Made by a program: the position numbers and the translations under genes. Under the pieces are notes generated by a model. It saw nothing but the letters and a program-made list of their open reading frames with translations, did no database searches and was not told the origin of the DNA. From contig CAMVCL010000010.1 in NCBI GenBank assembly GCA_947165975.1, forward strand, positions 1-36,483: 36,483 bases of DNA, read 5' to 3'. Position 1 is the stretch's first letter, and each line of letters starts with the position of its first letter. This document shows, one piece after another, positions 32,526 through 36,483 of the stretch. Source of the DNA: an uncultured Candidatus Saccharibacteria bacterium (lineage in GTDB: Bacteria > Patescibacteriota > Saccharimonadia > Saccharimonadales > Saccharimonadaceae).

Positions 32526-33625
32526 AAACAAGCCCTCAAAACTTTACGTACATTTTTCTCGCATCCACTGGCTAGCTTGTTGTGATTTTTTTTACTATAC
32601 GAACGAAAAATAGCTAAACGATTAACTACATATTCCAATGCATTGAAACGCATTCGTCTCGTGAATTCCTCATCACTAATTCCCTTTTTAGTTTTATTTA
32701 CAAGCTGCTTACGATAGTAACCAATTACTTTTCGGATTTGTTCAAAAGTACAATTATCATCAGCTGTCGTAAATAATAATTCAACTAAATCATGCTCGGG
32801 ATTTTGGAAACAAGCCAACTCCCAATCATAAATAATTATTCGTTCATCAATAGAAATATTACGAGGCGTCAAGTCATTATGCGTCAAAGTTTGACAATCC
32901 ATCACTTTCGCATATTCTTCATCTATATGTTCGATAAAACCATTAATAACTTCTACTAATTCTTTTCCGTACAATTTTACATTTTCGTCATAGTAATAAT
33001 TAAACAACGCACGCAAAGCGCCACGAGAACTCCGATAATCATTTGGTGTATAATAATTTAACCTCATCTCTCGTATTATTCTTCGATTATTGTAGTATTT
33101 AGCATGAAAATCCGTTATCAAGTCGATAATCTTATACAAATCGCCAAAAATAACCTCACGACCTCGCGAGAATTCAACCATTGCCAGTGATACTCTCTGT
33201 CCATTAAATGACTCGCACGCCCCAAGGAATTGCGGTAAAGCGCCACTTAAAGAACCGTCAACCTTCTCATAAAACAATTTTTCACGTTTTCTCCCACTAT
33301 TAAAACCAAAAATACGATGTCGCATAATTATTTTTAGAAAAATATCAAAACTCGGAGAAAGTAAAGTTGCCCCGAACGGTACGACCAAACTATTTTTATG
33401 TTTTATCACGATATGATGATTCTCGCCATTAGTATCAATTACTTTATAGAACATTACCGCATGTTTCCCAGAAAACTTACTGGAAATAGTATCCACTTCA
33501 TCAGACGAAAACTTCTGAAAGTTTTTATACTTTGGAAAAATCGAACAAATTAACTTTTGATCAGTCATTATTAATTTAAACCAGTATTTTTGATATTGCT
33601 TTCCCTTAATTATACCATGTGTCAT
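32522..33625 (-). CDS. APH/choline-kinase-fold phosphotransferase
   Basis: The protein has about 367 residues. The C-terminal half has the Brenner-type catalytic loop LTHNDLTPRNISID (His249-Asp251) and the Mg-binding IIYDWELACF (Asp267), as in aminoglycoside phosphotransferases, choline/ethanolamine kinases and homoserine kinases. The N-terminal lobe contains HHIVIKH as a possible ATP-lysine strand. The substrate may be a hydroxyl of a sugar, amino alcohol or lipid head group. The start is unsure: the ATG at 33625 is used here, 33661 is possible, and an extended -10 at 33609-33617 would instead favour the ATG at 33568. It is the first gene of the seven-gene operon. Confidence 0.82.
   Translation of the reverse strand: MTHGIIKGKQYQKYWFKLIMTDQKLICSIFPKYKNFQKFSSDEVDTISSKFSGKHAVMFYKVIDTNGENHHIVIKHKNSLVVPFGATLLSPSFDIFLKIIMRHRIFGFNSGRKREKLFYEKVDGSLSGALPQFLGACESFNGQRVSLAMVEFSRGREVIFGDLYKIIDLITDFHAKYYNNRRIIREMRLNYYTPNDYRSSRGALRALFNYYYDENVKLYGKELVEVINGFIEHIDEEYAKVMDCQTLTHNDLTPRNISIDERIIIYDWELACFQNPEHDLVELLFTTADDNCTFEQIRKVIGYYRKQLVNKTKKGISDEEFTRRMRFNALEYVVNRLAIFRSYSKKNHNKLASGCEKNVRKVLRACL
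33609..33617 (-). promoter_or_regulatory. Extended -10 promoter of the seven-gene operon
   Basis: TGG-TATAAT on the minus strand would start transcription near 33602. If used, the kinase must begin at the ATG at 33568, because the upstream ATGs lie before the transcript start. Alternatively the operon starts farther upstream, near 33650. Confidence 0.45.
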
Positions 33626-33646
33626 AACTATGCCCCCATACCTTTG

Positions 33647-33655
33647 TGCTATAAT
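33647..33655 (+). promoter_or_regulatory. Extended -10 promoter of the DUF5684-like gene
   Basis: TGC-TATAAT with a predicted start near 33662, giving a 20-base leader with ATAAGGA before the ATG at 33682. It is divergent from the kinase operon. Confidence 0.6.
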
Positions 33656-33681
33656 AAACATAAGTAATATAAGGAATTATT

Positions 33682-34257
33682 ATGCAAGGGTTATTAACCA
33701 CAACAAACGTTCATTGTGATCCAGGGCCATGTGAACCTACTATGCTCTTAAATGCCGCACTGGTAGTTTTAATTAGTACATTATCAATATATTTTGTTGT
33801 CTTCTACACTCTATTTATTATCGCCTGTTGGCAAATTCTAAAAAAAGCCGGAGAAAAAAGCTGGAAAGCCCTCATACCACTCTACAACATGTATCTAATG
33901 TTTAAAATTGTTGGTATGAAAAACTGGTTCTGGGGCATGATAATCCTCACTATCATAGTTAGTACCATCACGACCGTTGATGGGTTTGTTGGCCTTACTT
34001 CCATAAAAGACGTCGATACGCAAACCTTTGATTTTCAAAGCCATTTAGTCACTTTCGTTACCTTGCTAATTAATTTCTTCATTAATATTTACGTATTATG
34101 TGTTTATGGCTGGCGCACCTCAAAGATATTTGGTCACGGGAAAGGTTGGGCTGCCGGATTAGTTATTTTGCCAAACGTCTTTTGGCTAATGCTTGGTTTT
34201 GGCAAATCTAAATACAACAAAAAAGTCCTCAAAGAATTTACTCAAAAACACAAATAG
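33682..34257 (+). CDS. DUF5684-like small polytopic membrane protein
   Basis: The protein has 191 residues and about four membrane helices (near 22-48, 78-98, 125-145 and 155-175). The block CWQILKKAGEKSWKALIPLYNMYLMFKIVG is typical of a family annotated as DUF5684 or signal-peptidase-associated membrane proteins: W-x-x-x-KAG followed by W-x-A-x-IP-x-YN. It then ends with a basic tail. Two cysteines flank a short N-terminal turn (CDPGPC). Function is unknown. It has AAGGA upstream and is monocistronic, divergent from the seven-gene operon. Confidence 0.78.
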   Translation: MQGLLTTTNVHCDPGPCEPTMLLNAALVVLISTLSIYFVVFYTLFIIACWQILKKAGEKSWKALIPLYNMYLMFKIVGMKNWFWGMIILTIIVSTITTVDGFVGLTSIKDVDTQTFDFQSHLVTFVTLLINFFINIYVLCVYGWRTSKIFGHGKGWAAGLVILPNVFWLMLGFGKSKYNKKVLKEFTQKHK

Positions 34258-34337
34258 ACTAAACGTAAACTCACAACAAAAAAAACAACACAGACAAAGA
34301 AATTAGAATGTCGCTTCGCTTCATTCGGACTTTTAAG

Positions 34338-34359
34338 GGCTTCTGGCCTAACTGAAGCC
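34338..34359 (+). other. Hairpin in the intergenic spacer
   Basis: GGCTTC and GAAGCC pair around a 10-base loop, 80 bases after the DUF5684-like gene. No U-run follows, so terminator function is weak. The rest of this ~200-base gap shows only the promoter at 34411. Confidence 0.35.
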
Positions 34360-34410
34360 GGGAAACCTATAACAATGACAATAAAGAAGATAAATGGAAT
34401 ACAATGTCGA

Positions 34411-34419
34411 TGTTATAAT
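34411..34419 (+). promoter_or_regulatory. Extended -10 promoter of the hydrolase cassette
   Basis: TGT-TATAAT gives a start near 34426 and a leader of about 39 bases with AAAAGGAGA before the ATG at 34465. Confidence 0.6.
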
Positions 34420-34464
34420 AATAGCTAAAGTATTGGGCAACTATAACTTTAAAAGGAGATTTTT

Positions 34465-35505
34465 ATGACACTACAACTGACCAACGAATGGGATAAAGTA
34501 TTCAAAAAAAGTGACAAAGTAAACCACAAAAAAGTTTCTTTTAAAAATCATTTCGGAATTGAGCTAGCGGCGGACATATACACACCAAAAGAAGCAAGCG
34601 GCAAATTACCAGCAATTGCAATCTGTGGCCCATATGGAGCTGTCAAGGAACAATCGTCCGGTTTATACGCCCAAACACTAGCCGAACGTGGCTTCCTCGC
34701 TTTAGCTTTTGACCCATCGTTTACAGGTGAATCTGGTGGCGAAACCCGTTACATGACCTCTCCAGACTTAAACGTAGAGGATTATCAAGCGGCTATAGAC
34801 TATTTGTCCAATCTGGACGAAGTAGACCCAGACAAACTAGCCATCATTGGTATCTGTGGTTGGGGCGGTATGGTGCTCCATACCGCTTGTCTCGAAACAC
34901 GCGTTAAAGCTGTAGTGGCTAGCACAATGTACGATATGACTCGTGTAGCTGGAAATGGCTATTTTGATGCCGACGACAGCAAAGAAGCTCGCAAGAAAGC
35001 TCGCGCCGCACTCAACGATCAACGTACAGAAGACTACAAAAACGGTCATTACAAACTTGCCGGCGGCGTAATCGACCCAGTTCCAGATGACGCACCTGAG
35101 TTTCTCAAGGACTACCATACATATTACAAAACACCACGTGGTTATCACAAAAGAAGCCTCAACTCCAACGATGGCTGGGCTATTCAAACCAACGGTTCCC
35201 TTGCGAATACACGAATCCTCACCTATGCCAACGAGATCGACACGCCAATCTTGATTATTCATGGCGAAAAAGCTCACTCTCGCTACAATAGCGAAACAGC
35301 CTTTGATATGATTACCGGCGAAACAAAAACCAACGGCGTCAAGCCAGAACCATACACTGGAGTCTATCCACTCGGAAGCACCAAAATCGGCAACAAAGAA
35401 CTCTACATCGTAAAAGACGCATCACACGTCGATCTATACGATAATTTCGACAAAATTCCATTTGACAAAATCGAAAACTTCCTAAAAGAAAGTTTAGAGA
35501 TCTAA
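34465..35505 (+). CDS. Alpha/beta hydrolase with cysteine nucleophile elbow
   Basis: The protein has 346 residues in the dienelactone-hydrolase/YcjY-like branch of the alpha/beta hydrolases. The oxyanion strand is AIAICGPYGAVKEQSSGLYAQ. The nucleophile elbow is GICGWGG (129-135) with Cys131 where most members have Ser. The catalytic His is H321 in KDASHVDLYDN, and the acid is probably in LIIHGEKAHS. An insertion of about 80 residues after the elbow (Asp/Lys-rich, to about 240) forms a lid, with KTPRGYHKRSLNSNDGW. A signal peptide is absent. It is first in a three-gene unit with the cyclophilin-like and YjbR-like genes. Esterase or thioesterase-like activity is inferred; substrate unknown. Confidence 0.9.
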   Translation: MTLQLTNEWDKVFKKSDKVNHKKVSFKNHFGIELAADIYTPKEASGKLPAIAICGPYGAVKEQSSGLYAQTLAERGFLALAFDPSFTGESGGETRYMTSPDLNVEDYQAAIDYLSNLDEVDPDKLAIIGICGWGGMVLHTACLETRVKAVVASTMYDMTRVAGNGYFDADDSKEARKKARAALNDQRTEDYKNGHYKLAGGVIDPVPDDAPEFLKDYHTYYKTPRGYHKRSLNSNDGWAIQTNGSLANTRILTYANEIDTPILIIHGEKAHSRYNSETAFDMITGETKTNGVKPEPYTGVYPLGSTKIGNKELYIVKDASHVDLYDNFDKIPFDKIENFLKESLEI

Positions 35506-35997
35506 ATGAAAAAAGAGCTAAAAATCTCTATACCAATCCTTATCGTCATAATCATTTCTGTTATTGTTACAACGATCATAATGAATAATAAAGAACCAGC
35601 AATAGACCCAAATCTCACACAAGAAGCCAGCCAGCAAAACGATAACGAGGAAAACCCCATGAATGAAATATTTGTTAATCTCAATGGACAAAAACTCAAA
35701 ATTAATCTAGAAGACAATTCAACTACATCAGCTTTGATTAAACTATTACCGTTAAGTCTTTCAATGAACGACCTAAACGATAATGAAAAATACGTCTATC
35801 TAGACGAATCATTACCAACCAACACTTTTAGTCCAAAACATATAGAATCAGGCGATGTTATGCTCTATGGCGATAATTGCCTCGTAATCTTCTATAAATC
35901 ATTCAGCACAAACTACGACTACACCAAAATTGGCCAAATCGATAACCTACCAAATTTAGGCGATGGCGAAGTCTCTATAAGTATTAGTACGGAATAA
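35506..35997 (+). CDS. Membrane-anchored cyclophilin-like protein
   Basis: The protein has 163 residues. An N-terminal anchor helix (about 7-27) precedes a linker and a beta-rich domain. EIFVNLNGQKLKINLEDNST, ALIKLLPLSLSMNDLNDNEKY, YLDESLPTN, GDVMLYGDNCLVIFYKSF and YTKIGQIDNL together match the cyclophilin-like domain often called PF18050, frequent in gut Firmicutes and Bacteroidetes. In this family the peptidyl-prolyl isomerase residues are not conserved and the ligand is unknown. The ATG follows the hydrolase stop without a gap (TAA-ATG), so the genes are coupled. Confidence 0.88.
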   Translation: MKKELKISIPILIVIIISVIVTTIIMNNKEPAIDPNLTQEASQQNDNEENPMNEIFVNLNGQKLKINLEDNSTTSALIKLLPLSLSMNDLNDNEKYVYLDESLPTNTFSPKHIESGDVMLYGDNCLVIFYKSFSTNYDYTKIGQIDNLPNLGDGEVSISISTE

Positions 35998-36001
35998 AAA
36001 G

Positions 36002-36376
36002 ATGTATAAAGATACCCAAACGAATACAATAATTGGACATATCAAAACTGAGTATAGTGCTGAGCCAGAGTTTTTGTGGCCCGAACGCTATCCAAGCTAC
36101 GCGGTTTTTCGTCATAAAGACAACAAGAAGTGGTTTGCACTAGTCGCTACCATATCTAGCAAAAGTTTAGGACTAGAAGACGACAAACAAATCGATATCA
36201 TAAATCTCAAGTTCGACAAAAATCAAACCTACGACTTCGCTGAAACCAGTGACCACATCTTCCCTGCCTACCACATGAACAAAAACAATTGGATCACAAT
36301 CCTTCTCGACGGAACTTTGCAAGATAATCTAATATTCGATTTAATTCGCAAAAGTTATCTACTTTCAGATAAATAA
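36002..36376 (+). CDS. MmcQ/YjbR family DNA-binding-like protein
   Basis: The protein has 124 residues. YPSYAVFRHKDNKKWFALVA, IDIINLKFDK, FPAYHMNKNNWITILLDG and IRKSYLL match the MmcQ/YjbR family, whose fold (double-stranded beta with helices) was named DNA-binding-like but whose role is unclear. The domain lacks the first ~10-20 residues of longer relatives and begins directly at MYKDTQTN, 4 bases after the upstream stop. It is the third gene of the cassette with the hydrolase and cyclophilin-like protein, an arrangement seen in fermentative bacteria. Confidence 0.85.
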   Translation: MYKDTQTNTIIGHIKTEYSAEPEFLWPERYPSYAVFRHKDNKKWFALVATISSKSLGLEDDKQIDIINLKFDKNQTYDFAETSDHIFPAYHMNKNNWITILLDGTLQDNLIFDLIRKSYLLSDK

Positions 36377-36417
36377 TAAACCATTATCGATACAAAATAC
36401 CAATCAATACAATTCGG

Positions 36418-36426
36418 TGGTATAAT
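36418..36426 (+). promoter_or_regulatory. Extended -10 promoter at the window end
   Basis: TGG-TATAAT precedes a stretch that runs out of the window. No gene start with a long frame is visible in the last 55 bases, so the target lies downstream or is an RNA. Confidence 0.4.
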
Positions 36427-36483
36427 ATCTTTAAGTACGTATCAATATTATGTCCTTAGCGCGATACGGAAATTAGTCTTTAT

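Noticed and set aside
34837-35277. 146-codon minus-strand frame inside the hydrolase gene
   Set aside because: It is a shadow of the alpha/beta hydrolase, which has clear motifs. The opposite frame has no recognisable domain or start signal.

Overview
The window is AT-rich and densely packed. It encodes about 30 proteins, mostly short or average-length and often overlapping by a few bases, plus two tRNAs and several unannotated RNA or regulatory elements. All reading frames follow the standard code, with TGA used as a stop. Several features point to a host-dependent, reduced bacterium of the Patescibacteria/CPR, most likely a Saccharibacteria (TM7)-type lineage: minimal housekeeping genes (ruvB, dnaK, glmS, glmM), a type IV pilin-like protein, surface-glycan genes, large unrecognised charged proteins, and almost no anabolic enzymes. 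This taxonomic call is an inference from gene content and style, not from a marker phylogeny.

Layout. Positions 1-2364 hold the 3' part of a large unknown protein. From 2682 to 6697 there is a UvrD-like helicase, tRNA-Arg(TCG), a small unknown protein with a textbook promoter, and an unusual phosphoribosyltransferase-like protein. From about 6840 to 7445 a gene-poor stretch holds a possible gene relic, a promoter followed by a chain of hairpins (candidate ncRNA), tRNA-Met(CAT) and a decayed tRNA-like sequence. From 7474 to 13080 lie a pilin-like protein, a PH-domain membrane protein, ruvB, a small membrane protein, dnaK behind two CIRCE operators, and a cation-efflux protein. From 13179 to 15681 is a Pta-like/GlmM/GNAT operon. 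From 15645 to 21639, on the minus strand, glmS precedes an operon for a lipid-linked surface glycan: initiating sugar-phosphate transferase, GT4 glycosyltransferase and O-antigen-ligase/polymerase-like protein. From 21771 to 24630 is a Zur-type regulator with its operator and a ZnuABC-type metal importer.

The most unusual part is the minus-strand operon from about 33.6 kb down to 24.6 kb. Seven tightly coupled genes encode an APH/choline-kinase-fold kinase, a GNAT-like acyltransferase, a short UbiA-like membrane protein, a PEP-synthase/rifampicin-phosphotransferase-like dikinase, a BtaA/DUF3419-type aminocarboxypropyl transferase and two AMP-forming acyl ligases. I know of no named pathway with this combination. 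A role in modifying lipids or prenyl/acyl-linked small molecules is plausible, but the product is unknown.

The right end (33682-36376) has a DUF5684-type membrane protein and a three-gene cassette (alpha/beta hydrolase, cyclophilin-like protein, YjbR-like protein) that resembles genes of fermentative Firmicutes/Bacteroidetes and may have been acquired. Throughout the window promoters follow an extended -10 pattern (TGnTATAAT). At six genes the -10 hexamer lies only 6-8 bases before the start codon with no Shine-Dalgarno sequence, which implies leaderless mRNAs.
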